Part shown: positions 8,809-17,949 of the stretch, piece after piece
Layout: the number at the start of each line of letters is the position of its first letter
Numbering within the stretch: the stretch's first letter is position 1
From: Glaciecola blandensis
Lineage (GTDB): Bacteria; Pseudomonadota; Gammaproteobacteria; Enterobacterales; Alteromonadaceae
Direction: 5' to 3'
DNA length: 64,000 bases
Assembly: GCF_031846165.1 (NCBI RefSeq)
Contig: NZ_JAVRIE010000003.1
Coordinates: 393,645 to 457,644 of the forward strand
Translations under genes and position numbers: made by a program
Notes under the pieces: model-generated
The model's input: the letters and a program-made list of their open reading frames with translations, nothing else
Databases searched by the model: none
What the model was told of the DNA's origin: nothing

Positions 8809-10920
8809 ATGAACAAAAATATTTATTATTTACATCTAAGACATCGAAAGAAGTCATCTGCTGCTTTGTGTTTACTCAGCGCTATATTGACCTCCAACAT
8901 TGCACATGCACAAGTTAACGACGACGACTCAGCAGACATTGAGCGCATTGTCGTTACTTCTGACTTGCGTCAACAGAGTCCTGATAATTTAGCCACGAGC
9001 GTTGCTGTATTGGGCGAGTCTTTATTAGAGCTAAGACAAGCGACGCATTTAGAAGATGCCATCGCAGTTGTACCCAACTTAAATTTCTCTAGTGGGGCAT
9101 CAAGAGGCAAATTTATTCAAATTCGCGGGATTGGTGAGCGTAGTCAATTTTCAGAACCTATTAACCCCTCTGTCGCCCTAGTTGTCGATGAAATTAACTT
9201 TTCAGGTATCGGTGGCCTAGGAACCCTATTCGACGTTCAACAAGTTGAAGTATTATCAGGCCCACAGTCAACCGGCTTCGGTGCAACGGGTTTAGCAGGT
9301 ATCGTTAAAATAGTTAGCAATCAAAGCACTGATTTTCAAGAGGGCTTTGTACAATTGGGGTTAGGTCAGTCTGGCTATCAGAAGTGGGGCGGCGCATATT
9401 CCGATCAGATCGCAGAGGGTCTTACGGGTCGTGTTGCTATTCAACAAGTGAAGAGTGATGGTTTCGTTGAGAATATCTTTTTGGGTAAAGATGACACGAA
9501 CAATATTGACGAATTTACAGCAAAAGTCAGCTTAGATTATAGTCTGGCAGACAACGCTGATCTTGAATTAAAACTTTATCATTTTGATATAGACAATGGT
9601 TATGACGCTTTTTCACTTGATAATGACAACCTAACTCGTTCAGACGAACCCGGATTTGATCGCACCGATACCCAAGCGGGCAGTGTCAAGTATATACATG
9701 ATTGGGATGATACCCAATTTTCCATCGCAGTAACTCAACTCGAAGCTGAGCTAGACTATGCTTATGACGAAGATTGGACCTTTGTTGGTTTTCATCCTGA
9801 TGAGTACGCGTCATTTGATCAGTACACCAGAGACATCAGTAACCAAAGCCTTGATGCTCGCTTTGCTTCTACTGAGGAACAGCCTTGGGTCATTGGTTTT
9901 TACTATCAAAGCAGTGAGCAATCATTGTTGCGTCAATATACCTTTGCCTCTGCCGATTTCACTAGTACTTACGATCCAAACTCATTAGCCATGTATGGTG
10001 AATACAGTTTGCAAGTGGGGGAGCCTCTCTCTCTTACCTTCGGCGCAAGAGCAGAACAGTTTGAAGCTGACTACCTTGATTCCAACGCATTTTCAGAGTC
10101 ATTAGACGATACACTTTTTGCTGCAAAAGTCAGTGCACAATATCGTATAAACCAAGCATCGATTTTCAGTAGTATCTCACGATCGTATAAAGCTGGCGGA
10201 TTTAATCCGGATGAAAGAGTCGGTGACTCTGATCGCTTATTTGAACCTGAATATAACTGGAACTACGAGCTAGGAGTGAAGGGTAAGATAGCAAGCGACA
10301 ATGGCGTAAAAGGACAGCTTTCACTCACGTTTTTCTATATGGAGCGTGAAGACGCGCAGGTTAGTGACTTTGCAGTCTTAGATCGTGAAGACGGTAGCGG
10401 AGCAGTCGAATTCATCGATGTTATCGGTAACGCAGACACTGGCTTAAACAAAGGCATGGAAGTGCAAACCCAATGGCAAATCAATGATGCTTTGACGATG
10501 CGCGTAAACGCAGGTTACTTAGACGCTACTTTTGGTAACTATGAGACGGTAGACGGCACATTCGTACCAAAACAGTTTCAAGCGCAAGCGCCAAAGTGGA
10601 CTCTTTACGCTTCAAGTAATTATGCGCTAACGGATGCTTTATCATGGTTAGTTGAGTTCGAAGGAAAGGATAGGCACCGCTTTTCTGTGGGGCATGATGA
10701 AACAGCACCTTTCACTGCTCTGGTAAATACTTATGTCACCTGGCAGTCAGAGAATGTTGAGGTACAGTTATGGGCCAAGAATATATTCGACAGAGAGGTA
10801 CTAACAAGAGGCTTTGGTGGTTTCAATAACGATCCTCGAGACGGTTATTTCCCAGCCAAACCGTATTATCAGTTTGGTCAAGAAAGGCAGTTAGGTCTTA
10901 CAGCTACTTACCGTTTTTAA
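8809..10920 (+). CDS. TonB-dependent outer-membrane receptor, probable thiamine transporter
   Basis: A 703-aa outer-membrane receptor. It has a long signal peptide (cleavage after IAHAQ), a TonB-box-like IERIVVTS near residue 46, a plug domain (about 55-165, with QIRGIGER and VEVLSGPQST) and a 22-strand-type barrel. It ends in YRF, the C-terminal aromatic signal for barrel insertion. Its leader is a TPP riboswitch. The next three genes are a thiamine-binding protein, PnuC and a kinase, so the substrate is almost certainly thiamine or a derivative. It corresponds to the riboswitch-controlled receptors predicted in marine gammaproteobacteria. The substrate comes from context, not from residues. 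Confidence 0.9.
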   Translation: MNKNIYYLHLRHRKKSSAALCLLSAILTSNIAHAQVNDDDSADIERIVVTSDLRQQSPDNLATSVAVLGESLLELRQATHLEDAIAVVPNLNFSSGASRGKFIQIRGIGERSQFSEPINPSVALVVDEINFSGIGGLGTLFDVQQVEVLSGPQSTGFGATGLAGIVKIVSNQSTDFQEGFVQLGLGQSGYQKWGGAYSDQIAEGLTGRVAIQQVKSDGFVENIFLGKDDTNNIDEFTAKVSLDYSLADNADLELKLYHFDIDNGYDAFSLDNDNLTRSDEPGFDRTDTQAGSVKYIHDWDDTQFSIAVTQLEAELDYAYDEDWTFVGFHPDEYASFDQYTRDISNQSLDARFASTEEQPWVIGFYYQSSEQSLLRQYTFASADFTSTYDPNSLAMYGEYSLQVGEPLSLTFGARAEQFEADYLDSNAFSESLDDTLFAAKVSAQYRINQASIFSSISRSYKAGGFNPDERVGDSDRLFEPEYNWNYELGVKGKIASDNGVKGQLSLTFFYMEREDAQVSDFAVLDREDGSGAVEFIDVIGNADTGLNKGMEVQTQWQINDALTMRVNAGYLDATFGNYETVDGTFVPKQFQAQAPKWTLYASSNYALTDALSWLVEFEGKDRHRFSVGHDETAPFTALVNTYVTWQSENVEVQLWAKNIFDREVLTRGFGGFNNDPRDGYFPAKPYYQFGQERQLGLTATYRF

Positions 10921-10933
10921 AAAGGAGAGTATG

Positions 10934-11191
10934 ATGAAACTTGTGGTTGATATATCACTTTACCCATTAAATGAAAAATACATTGCCCCCATTCAGGCCT
11001 TTATTGACCGTCTAAATGACGACTCTCAATTAGATACCAGCACCTCTGCAGCTAGCACTATTATTAGTGGCGAGTATGAGCATGTTATGTTGGTGTTAGG
11101 AAGGGAAATGAAACGCACCTACTCTGAAACGGGACAAGCCGTTTTTGTCTGTAAGTTTTTAAACGGGGATAAGATGGGCTCTGGACGTTGA
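10934..11191 (+). CDS. MTH1187/YkoF-like thiamine-binding protein
   Basis: An 85-aa ferredoxin-like-fold protein (VVDISLYPLNEKYIAPI, then STIISGEYEHVMLVLGR) matching the small MTH1187/YkoF-type thiamine-binding family. No signal peptide is visible, so it should bind thiamine in the cytoplasm. Tandem ATGs occur at 10931 and 10934. GGAG at 10924-10927 is better placed for the second. Its stop overlaps the TTG start of pnuC by four bases (TTGA), pointing to translational coupling. Regulation is shared with the upstream riboswitch. Confidence 0.82.
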   Translation: MKLVVDISLYPLNEKYIAPIQAFIDRLNDDSQLDTSTSAASTIISGEYEHVMLVLGREMKRTYSETGQAVFVCKFLNGDKMGSGR

Positions 11192-11796
11192 ACGAATTTT
11201 TTCAGCAGGCGCTAGAGCAGTTTGCACAGCAAAGTCCATTAGAGGTCATTGCTGTGCTTCTGTCCATTCTGTATGTCGTATTTGCCTCTAGACAAAACAT
11301 CCTGTGTTGGCCCTGCGCTTTGATTAGTACCATTATTTATGCGTACTTATTTTGGGAGACCACCTTAATCTTCCATATGATGCTAAATGTGTACTATGTT
11401 GTGATGGCTGTCGTTGGTTTTGTCAGTTGGTCATCAAGTAAAGAGAGCCATGCCCCTTCGTTACCTGTAAGTCACTTGTCCTTATTGTCGCATTTGTATA
11501 TTCTGTCCGCTGGTTGTTTGATTACACTGTTACTGTCATTGTTAGCAAGTCAGTGGTTCACTTCTGAGTGGGTATACTTAGATGCGGGTACAACGGTGTT
11601 TTCGGTTTTTGCAACAGTAATGGTTGCTCGCAAGAAAATAGACAATTGGTATTATTGGTTAGCCGTTAACCCTTTAAGCGCCTATTTGGTCTATCAAAAT
11701 GGATTGTATCCAACGAGCTTGCTTATGATTTTTTACACCTTAATGTCTGTCTATGGATTGTGGCAATGGCGTAAGGATTTAATAAAAGGTTGCTGA
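11188..11796 (+). CDS. pnuC: PnuC family vitamin transporter, thiamine type (PnuT)
   Basis: A 202-aa inner-membrane protein with about seven helices. It contains the PnuC signature region NILCWPCALISTIIYAYLFW, then MMLNVYYVVMAVVGFVSW, DAGTTVFSVFATVMVARK and a closing YGLWQWRKD. PnuC proteins facilitate diffusion of nicotinamide riboside, riboflavin or thiamine, driven by intracellular phosphorylation. The riboswitch and neighbours here point to thiamine (PnuT). The start is a TTG overlapping the previous stop. The adjacent kinase would trap the vitamin inside the cell. Confidence 0.93.
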   Translation: MNEFFQQALEQFAQQSPLEVIAVLLSILYVVFASRQNILCWPCALISTIIYAYLFWETTLIFHMMLNVYYVVMAVVGFVSWSSSKESHAPSLPVSHLSLLSHLYILSAGCLITLLLSLLASQWFTSEWVYLDAGTTVFSVFATVMVARKKIDNWYYWLAVNPLSAYLVYQNGLYPTSLLMIFYTLMSVYGLWQWRKDLIKGC

Positions 11797-11797
11797 G

Positions 11798-12598
11798 TTG
11801 AAAAAGGGTAAAGAGGAACTATTAACGCTGCTTAGCGAACCTCTTGGTTTGTCTGATGACGCGCTTCTTTACCCTTTATCCGGTGGTGCAATTAACCACT
11901 CTTTTTATCTGAATGATGAAAAAAATGAATTCTTAGTAAAATGCTTTGAAGGTGAAGAAGCAACGAATATTGATCGGCTCGAAAGGTTTGAATTACAAGC
12001 ACATCTGGCTAAGAAAAAAGTAGCTCCAGCGCCTTTGTATATATGTCCTGATAACGGCATATATGTAGAGCAGTGGATTAAACAGCATCGTAGCCAAATT
12101 CCTCTATTCTTTGATGAGTTGCATGTGAACGCCTTAGTGAAGTCCATGTCTTTAATTCATAAAATTAATGTCAATACTCGGGTCATTGATTTGCCTGCAG
12201 AATGGCGCAATTATCTTGAGTCCATCCCCAGCCCTTCTAGTTTTGTGATTGAACAAGTTGCCGCAGTGACCGAGAAATGGAACAAGCAAGCTAACGAGCA
12301 GTCATCATCATGGGTTTTCTGTCATAATGATCTCGTTTGGGCGCATTTATGTCCGCCGACTAAAATCATTTTAGACTGGGAATATGCTGGAATAGGCAAT
12401 CGTTATTTCGACTTGCTTTCCTGTGCGAAAGTGAATAATTTTAACTCAGAACAGCATGACTTATTGTTGAGTGCCTACGCCAAATACAATGAAATAGCGA
12501 TCGACGATGTATATCAAGAATGCGCGATTCAAAGTGAATATTTACAACTCACTTACCAATTATGGTACGACGCAGTAGGTTTGCAGCCTAAAAAATAA
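11798..12598 (+). CDS. Thiamine kinase-like phosphotransferase (ThiK/choline-kinase fold)
   Basis: A 266-aa protein kinase-like phosphotransferase. It has a Gly-rich start (PLSGGAINHSFYL), the ATP-contact Lys in EFLVKCFEG, a catalytic loop CHNDLVWAHL and a metal-binding ILDWEYAGIGNRYFDL. It should phosphorylate thiamine to thiamine monophosphate, completing the uptake route. The catalytic loop normally reads HxDxxxxN. Here the Asn position is His (codon CAT), an unusual substitution at a magnesium ligand. The start is TTG with AAAAGG eleven bases upstream, one base after the pnuC stop. Choline kinase-type substrates are the alternative. Confidence 0.82.
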   Translation: MKKGKEELLTLLSEPLGLSDDALLYPLSGGAINHSFYLNDEKNEFLVKCFEGEEATNIDRLERFELQAHLAKKKVAPAPLYICPDNGIYVEQWIKQHRSQIPLFFDELHVNALVKSMSLIHKINVNTRVIDLPAEWRNYLESIPSPSSFVIEQVAAVTEKWNKQANEQSSSWVFCHNDLVWAHLCPPTKIILDWEYAGIGNRYFDLLSCAKVNNFNSEQHDLLLSAYAKYNEIAIDDVYQECAIQSEYLQLTYQLWYDAVGLQPKK

Positions 12599-12636
12599 TC
12601 ACTTGTTTGTCTGTTCCGATAATTATGCATAAAATT

Positions 12637-12665
12637 CTTTTCTTTTTTTTTCCTAGACGTATAAT
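12637..12665 (+). promoter_or_regulatory. Probable promoter of tRNA-Trp
   Basis: A perfect TATAAT at 12660-12665 is followed by a GC-rich discriminator (gctcggc) and lies 12 bases before the mature tRNA. The -35 region at the right distance is only a T-rich run, so the -35 assignment is weak. Confidence 0.6.
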
Positions 12666-12677
12666 GCTCGGCACTTC

Positions 12678-12754
12678 AGGGGTGTAGTTCGAATTGGTAG
12701 AACAGCGGTCTCCAAAACCGATGGTTGGGGGTTCGAGTCCCTCCACCCCTGCCA
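12678..12754 (+). tRNA. tRNA-Trp (anticodon CCA)
   Basis: A 77-base cloverleaf. Acceptor arm AGGGGTG (12678-12684) pairs with CACCCCT (12744-12750), then come the G discriminator and an encoded CCA. The D-loop holds the GAATTGGTAGA type sequence. The anticodon loop CTCCAAA places CCA at 12712-12714. The T-arm has GGTTCGAGTCC. It decodes UGG. Confidence 0.97.
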
Positions 12755-12864
12755 CTTATCCATAATTGACTCCAGCATGTGACCGCGCGTTTAAAAAACT
12801 GTAAACTCGCATCTTAATTGTCTATGCTATAGCCAAATAGGTAATCTAGGTAACGGCATTTTAC

Positions 12865-13227
12865 ATGACGACTGAATACCAACAAGCTGTGTTACAAGCC
12901 ATGTCCATCCCTCTTTTTGTTCGAACGCTTGAAGCGCAATCGGCTGAAGAGCCATTAATCGATGAAAAAGAACCTGTTACTGAAACTCAAGTAAAACAAG
13001 ATCCTGAGCGTGTGGATGAAAATTCTCCTTTTGTTCAAAAAGTGCTTGAAGCCATTGGTTTTGGTTCACTGCAAGATGCGAATCTACAATGGTTTATAGA
13101 AGACGCTCCCCACATTGCCTTATCAGACAATGTGCTAGTGACTCCACAATTAAAGCAGATGCAAAGCCCTGCAATGAAAAAGACCCTTTGGCTGGCCATA
13201 CAGCACCTCCGAAGAGACGTTAAATGA
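12865..13227 (+). CDS. holD: DNA polymerase III psi subunit, HolD-like
   Basis: A 120-aa protein upstream of rimI and overlapping it by four bases (ATGA), the same order as in E. coli. The fast-evolving sequence starts QQAVLQAMSIPLFVRT, continues through an acidic linker, and ends in a domain with LQWFIEDAPHIALSDNVLVT and KKTLWLAIQHL. This fits HolD, which bridges the clamp loader to single-strand binding protein through chi. Similarity in this family is low, so the call leans on order, length (137 aa in E. coli) and the short conserved C-terminal pattern. Confidence 0.75.
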   Translation: MTTEYQQAVLQAMSIPLFVRTLEAQSAEEPLIDEKEPVTETQVKQDPERVDENSPFVQKVLEAIGFGSLQDANLQWFIEDAPHIALSDNVLVTPQLKQMQSPAMKKTLWLAIQHLRRDVK

Positions 13228-13709
13228 TCACCGTCTCGGCTTTTAAAGAAGATGACGTTGCCATTGCCTATTCAATATTTAAAACGGCCAGGATTAACCC
13301 TTGGTCTTTCACAACCTTTCATCAGTCAGCAATGAATGGACTTTCGCTCGTAGCGAAGGAAAATAAGATGGTGGTCGGTTATATTTTGTTGAGTAGTGTT
13401 TTGGATGAGTTTACCTTCGAGGATATTACCGTTGACCTAGCTCATCGCAATAAAGGAATTGGTCGTAAACTCATGGAAGTTTCTTTTCTTAAAGCGGCGG
13501 AAATGAAACAAAAATCCATTTTGTTAGAAGTTCGTTACTCAAACAAAAAGGCGATTAACCTTTACCGTGCCTTAGGGTTTGAATTGATAGGCGAGCGTAA
13601 AAACTATTATGATACTGCAGTTGATGTGAGTCACGGTGTAGAGACAAAGAAAACAGATAAAAACCCGCCAACTCGAGAAAATGCCTACATCATGAAAAAA
13701 GTCTTGTAG
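13224..13709 (+). CDS. rimI: Ribosomal protein bS18 N-alanine acetyltransferase RimI
   Basis: A 161-aa GNAT protein. The acetyl-CoA loop HRNKGIGRKLME (Rxx-G-x-G) is followed by ILLEVRYSNKKAINLYRALGF, the usual RimI strand-helix with catalytic Tyr region, then ERKNYYD. RimI acetylates the N-terminal Ala of S18. A short insertion rich in Lys/Thr (SHGVETKKTDKNPPTREN) lengthens the tail compared with E. coli (148 aa). The start codon overlaps holD, so the two are probably translated together. Confidence 0.88.
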   Translation: MITVSAFKEDDVAIAYSIFKTARINPWSFTTFHQSAMNGLSLVAKENKMVVGYILLSSVLDEFTFEDITVDLAHRNKGIGRKLMEVSFLKAAEMKQKSILLEVRYSNKKAINLYRALGFELIGERKNYYDTAVDVSHGVETKKTDKNPPTRENAYIMKKVL

Positions 13710-13743
13710 ATTTACATAAACAGACTCTAATTGCTTTTTAGCA

Positions 13744-13772
13744 TTCAAAAACGCCTCAGAAGAGGGTACAAT
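13744..13772 (+). promoter_or_regulatory. Probable sigma-70 promoter of prfC
   Basis: TTCAAA (13744-13749) and TACAAT (13767-13772) are separated by 17 bases, about 37 bases before the prfC ATG. Matches to consensus are four and five of six. Confidence 0.6.
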
Positions 13773-13808
13773 TCGCGCCCTTGAATTCGTGCCATTAAAT
13801 GAGACATC

Positions 13809-15386
13809 ATGACCTATCAGAGTGAAATAGAGAAGCGCAGAACCTTCGCAATCATCTCTCACCCCGACGCCGGTAAAACCACTATCACAGAAAAAGTGTT
13901 GTTGTTTGGGAATGCTTTACAAACAGCAGGTACCGTTAAAGGTAAAAAGTCCGGCCAGCATGCAAAATCTGATTGGATGGAGATGGAAAAAGAACGTGGT
14001 ATTTCTGTTACTACATCTGTGATGCAATTCCCTTATCGAGAGCACCTTGTTAATCTCCTCGATACTCCAGGGCACGAAGACTTCTCTGAAGACACTTACC
14101 GCACACTAACCGCTGTAGATTCGTGTTTGATGGTGATTGATGCTGCAAAAGGTGTAGAAGCAAGAACGATCAAATTGATGGAAGTCACGCGACTCAGAGA
14201 TACACCAATAATCACCTTCATGAACAAACTTGATCGGGATACTCGTGATCCTATTGAGTTGCTTGATGAAGTTGAAGATATACTCAAGATAAAATGTGCT
14301 CCAATTACGTGGCCAATAGGCATGGGTAAAGAGTTCAAAGGTGTTTACCATCTGTTGAGAGACGAAACAATTTTGTATAAAAGTGGTCAAGGCCACACCA
14401 TACAAGAAACGAAAATTATCAAAGGCTTACATAATCCTGAGTTAGATACAGCCATTGGTAGTTATGCCGATGAGCTAAGAGACATGCTAGAACTGGTTCA
14501 AGGTGCGTCGCATGAATTCGAGTTAGAGGCTTTCTTAGCCGGTGAGCTAACGCCAGTGTATTTTGGTACGGCATTGGGTAACTTTGGTGTTGATCACATG
14601 CTCGATGGTTTAGTGGAATGGGCACCAAAGCCACAAGGCAGAGAACACGACGAAGGCAGAGTAGAAAGCCAAGATTCAAAGTTCAGTGGTTTTGTATTTA
14701 AAATTCAAGCAAACATGGACCCTAAACATAGAGACAGGATTGCATTCTGTCGTGTCGTTTCTGGCAAGTATGAAAAAGGGATGAAGATGCACCACACACG
14801 CATTGGCAAAGATATTCGAGTTGCAGACGCTGTGACCTTTCTTGCCGGTGACCGCTCTTTGTTGCAAGACGCCTATGCGGGTGACATTATCGGCCTGCAC
14901 AATCATGGCTCAATTCGAATTGGTGATACATTTACCTCAGGTGACAAGTATCGTTTCACCGGGATACCTAACTTTGCTCCAGAGTTATTTAAACGTATCC
15001 GCTTAAAAGATCCATTGAAACAAAAACAACTGCAGAAAGGTTTAATTCAATTGTCTGAGGAAGGTGCCGTGCAGGTATTCCGTCCCTTACAAAATAACGA
15101 TTTAATAGTAGGAGCAGTGGGTGTGCTGCAGTTTGACGTGGTCGTTGCCCGTTTAAAAGCGGAGTACAATGTAGACGCTATTTACGAAGGAATTGCAGTG
15201 GCGACAGCTCGCTGGGTTTATTGTAAGGACGCTAAGAAACTGGACGAATTTAGACGTAAAGCAGAAGCAAATTTAGCACTCGATGGCGGCGATAACTTAA
15301 CCTATGTTGCTCCAACAATGGTCAATTTATCCTTAGCGCAAGAGCGTCACCCAGATATTGAATTTAAAACAACACGAGAACACTAG
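13809..15386 (+). CDS. prfC: Peptide chain release factor 3
   Basis: A 525-aa translational GTPase, the usual RF3 length. G1 is AIISHPDAGKTTITEKVL, the switch region is followed by G3 DTPGHEDFSEDTY, and G4 is FMNKLDRD. The C-terminal domains II and III (GSIRIGDTFTSGD, FAPELFKRIRLKDP) are intact. It recycles RF1 and RF2 from the ribosome after termination using GTP. argS follows 12 bases later and may be co-transcribed. The ATG at 13809 gives the standard N-terminus. Confidence 0.97.
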   Translation: MTYQSEIEKRRTFAIISHPDAGKTTITEKVLLFGNALQTAGTVKGKKSGQHAKSDWMEMEKERGISVTTSVMQFPYREHLVNLLDTPGHEDFSEDTYRTLTAVDSCLMVIDAAKGVEARTIKLMEVTRLRDTPIITFMNKLDRDTRDPIELLDEVEDILKIKCAPITWPIGMGKEFKGVYHLLRDETILYKSGQGHTIQETKIIKGLHNPELDTAIGSYADELRDMLELVQGASHEFELEAFLAGELTPVYFGTALGNFGVDHMLDGLVEWAPKPQGREHDEGRVESQDSKFSGFVFKIQANMDPKHRDRIAFCRVVSGKYEKGMKMHHTRIGKDIRVADAVTFLAGDRSLLQDAYAGDIIGLHNHGSIRIGDTFTSGDKYRFTGIPNFAPELFKRIRLKDPLKQKQLQKGLIQLSEEGAVQVFRPLQNNDLIVGAVGVLQFDVVVARLKAEYNVDAIYEGIAVATARWVYCKDAKKLDEFRRKAEANLALDGGDNLTYVAPTMVNLSLAQERHPDIEFKTTREH

Positions 15387-15398
15387 GGCTTTATAGCA

Positions 15399-17132
15399 AT
15401 GAACATTCATCATTTACTCAGTGCGAGATTTTCACAAGCAATCCAAGCGATGGGCATTGAAGATGCGCCTATCCCGATAAGCCGCAGTACTCGTCCTGAT
15501 TTCGGTGAGTATCAGTTCAATGGTGCAATGGCGCTGGCAAAGAAGCTTAAACAGAAGCCACGAGATATTGCAGAAGAAATACTCAAGCATGTTGAGTTGC
15601 AAGACCTTGCTGAAAAATTAGAGATAGCGGGTCCCGGCTTCATAAACATTCACCTTAAGAACGACTGGTTATCACACTGGTGTGAACTAGCCCTAGCGGA
15701 TGCTCAATTAACAGTAGAGAAGCAGCCGACACAGCGCGTTGTTGTTGATTATTCGTCACCAAACCTAGCCAAGGAAATGCATGTGGGACATTTACGTAGC
15801 ACCATTATCGGTGATGCGGTTGTCAACGTACTTGAGTTTTTAGGCCATGATGTTATTCGTCAGAACCACATGGGTGACTGGGGAACACAGTTTGGGATGC
15901 TTCTGGCCCACTTGAGTGATCAACTTAACAAGTCATCGGTTGCCGAAACGGCGCTATCAGACCTGGAAGACTTTTACCGTGCAGCAAAAGTGAGATTCGA
16001 TAACGAAGATGGCTTTGCTGACCGTGCAAGAGAGTTTGTCGTTAAATTACAAAGCGGTGACGAGCAGTGCCTAGGTTTATGGCAACAATTCATTGATATC
16101 AGTATTCAACACAGCGAAGAAGTTTATCAGAAACTTAATGTACGCCTCAGTCGCGACGATGTCATGGGCGAGAGCGCATACAACCCCGATCTTCCGCATG
16201 TGATTGCAGACCTAAGTGAAAGAAATATAGCGGTGGAAGACCAAGGGGCCAAAGTTGTGTTTATTCCCGAACTGGCCAACAAAGACGGTGATCCCGCTGT
16301 GTATATCGTACAAAAGTCGGGCGGTGGTTATCTTTATGCAACAACTGATTTGGCTGCAATTCGCTACCGTTCGAAGCAATTGAAAGCAGATCGCACCTTA
16401 ATATTCACAGATGCGCGTCAAGCCTTGCATTTTAAGCAGACAGAAATTGTTGCGCGGAAAGCCGCCTACTTACGTGAAGATGAAAGCTACGAACATTGTC
16501 CATTTGGCATGATGTTAGGTAAAGATAGCAAACCATTCAAGACGCGTTCTGGTGAAACAATTAAACTCTCTGATTTGCTCGACGAAGCGATCGAGCGAGC
16601 GGGTGTGCTGATTAATCAACGAGAGTCAAACTTGAGCGCTGCGGACAAGGCTGATGTTGCAAAGACCGTCGGAATTGGTGCTGTTAAGTATGCTGATTTA
16701 AGCAAAAACAGAACAACCGACTACATCTTCGACTGGGATACAATGTTGAGTTTCGAAGGTAACACCGCCCCGTATTTGCAGTATGCTGTCACTCGAGTGA
16801 AAAGTATTTTTCGAAATGCGAACGAAGACCTGAATGCTTTCCGCGCTAAGGTAACCGTTGAATCAGCTCAAGAGCACGATCTGGTGGTAAAAATGATGCA
16901 GTTTGACGAAGTGTTAGAAGCCGTTGCAAAAGAAGCTACGCCACATTTGATGTGTACATACTTATATGAAGTCGCTAGTGCATTCATGCGTTTTTACGAG
17001 GCTAATCCAATCTTGAAGTCTGATGTTTCAGAAGAGAATCGCGCAAGTCGCTTAGGTTTAGCAAGTTTGGCTGCCAGAACATTAGAAACAGGTTTGGAAA
17101 TTTTAGGTATTCAAACTTTGGATGCGATGTAA
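15399..17132 (+). CDS. argS: Arginyl-tRNA synthetase
   Basis: A 577-aa class I synthetase of typical length. It has an N-terminal Add-1 domain (FGEYQFNGAMALAKKL), then the signature region VVDYSSPNLAKEMHVGHLRS, which contains the HIGH-type HVGH. Later come GDWGTQFGMLLAHL, FKTRSGETIKLSDLLDEA and the C-terminal DALR anticodon-binding domain. It charges tRNA-Arg and, as usual for ArgRS, needs the tRNA for activation. It lies directly behind prfC. Confidence 0.97.
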   Translation: MNIHHLLSARFSQAIQAMGIEDAPIPISRSTRPDFGEYQFNGAMALAKKLKQKPRDIAEEILKHVELQDLAEKLEIAGPGFINIHLKNDWLSHWCELALADAQLTVEKQPTQRVVVDYSSPNLAKEMHVGHLRSTIIGDAVVNVLEFLGHDVIRQNHMGDWGTQFGMLLAHLSDQLNKSSVAETALSDLEDFYRAAKVRFDNEDGFADRAREFVVKLQSGDEQCLGLWQQFIDISIQHSEEVYQKLNVRLSRDDVMGESAYNPDLPHVIADLSERNIAVEDQGAKVVFIPELANKDGDPAVYIVQKSGGGYLYATTDLAAIRYRSKQLKADRTLIFTDARQALHFKQTEIVARKAAYLREDESYEHCPFGMMLGKDSKPFKTRSGETIKLSDLLDEAIERAGVLINQRESNLSAADKADVAKTVGIGAVKYADLSKNRTTDYIFDWDTMLSFEGNTAPYLQYAVTRVKSIFRNANEDLNAFRAKVTVESAQEHDLVVKMMQFDEVLEAVAKEATPHLMCTYLYEVASAFMRFYEANPILKSDVSEENRASRLGLASLAARTLETGLEILGIQTLDAM

Positions 17133-17271
17133 ACATCAGGCCCATTGGCATTTTGAACAGTACAGAAGTGTCAGTGTGCATGTTGTGGTGAACAATAAAT
17201 CATAATATGCGTACCAATTTGTTCAGATAATAAAGTTGGGGTGGTGAGACTGCCCCACGACAGAGGATACC

Positions 17272-17844
17272 ATGGTAAAACTACTAGCATTTTCAGGAAG
17301 CGCTCGAAAGGGTTCATTTAACTTTAGCATTGCAAAGTGTGCAGCTGAAGGCGCTGAGATAGAAGGCGTAGAAGTCACTACAATTGATATGTCAGAATTC
17401 AATATGCCCTTGTTCAATGAGGATTTAGAAGCTGAGTCTGGCATGCCAGAAAACGCGACGAAATTTAAGCAACTATTAATGAGTCACGATGCCTTTTTAA
17501 TAGCGAGTCCAGAATATAACAGCGGCTATAGTGCGGTTCTTAAAAATGCGATTGATTGGGCGTCTCGAATGGAAGAGGGTGAAAAGCCATTACAAGCTTT
17601 CCGCGGAAAATACGCTGCGATTATTGCTGCATCACCCGGTGGCTTGGGCGGTATTAGAGGACTTGTTCCCTTAAGAATGCTTCTAGGCAACATCGGTATT
17701 AACGTATTGCCTAATCAACTAGCCGTCAGTGGCGTTAATAAGTTGGTGAACGACAACAACGTTGTCAGCGATGAAAAAACGATTAAAAACCTGCACAACA
17801 TTGGCCGCTCATTGGCCGAAGCTGTTTTACAGTCAAAAAAATAA
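17272..17844 (+). CDS. NAD(P)H-dependent FMN reductase family protein
   Basis: A 190-aa flavodoxin-like-fold oxidoreductase. The N-terminal phosphate-binding loop is FSGSARKGSFNFS, and the flavin-contact motif is ASPEYNSGYSAVLKNAIDW, both typical of the FMN_red family (azoreductase/ChrR/YieF-like quinone or chromate reductases). AASPGGLGGIRG forms the last flavin loop. GAGG lies eight bases before the ATG. It stands alone between argS and prfB. The physiological electron acceptor cannot be read from the sequence, and quinones are the usual guess. Confidence 0.9.
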   Translation: MVKLLAFSGSARKGSFNFSIAKCAAEGAEIEGVEVTTIDMSEFNMPLFNEDLEAESGMPENATKFKQLLMSHDAFLIASPEYNSGYSAVLKNAIDWASRMEEGEKPLQAFRGKYAAIIAASPGGLGGIRGLVPLRMLLGNIGINVLPNQLAVSGVNKLVNDNNVVSDEKTIKNLHNIGRSLAEAVLQSKK

Positions 17845-17850
17845 ATAATA

Positions 17851-17876
17851 CCTCGGTTTTCATCTGAATTCCGAGG
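17851..17876 (+). terminator. Inverted repeat after the FMN reductase gene
   Basis: CCTCGG (17851-17856) and CCGAGG (17871-17876) flank a 14-base loop, seven bases after the stop codon. The following acttt is a poor T-run, so termination efficiency is doubtful. Confidence 0.4.
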
Positions 17877-17949
17877 ACTTTCGTCTATTAAACCTGCGCA
17901 AATTTCTGTAATATTCCCGCATTGATTTTTAAGCTACTTTTTGGAACTT

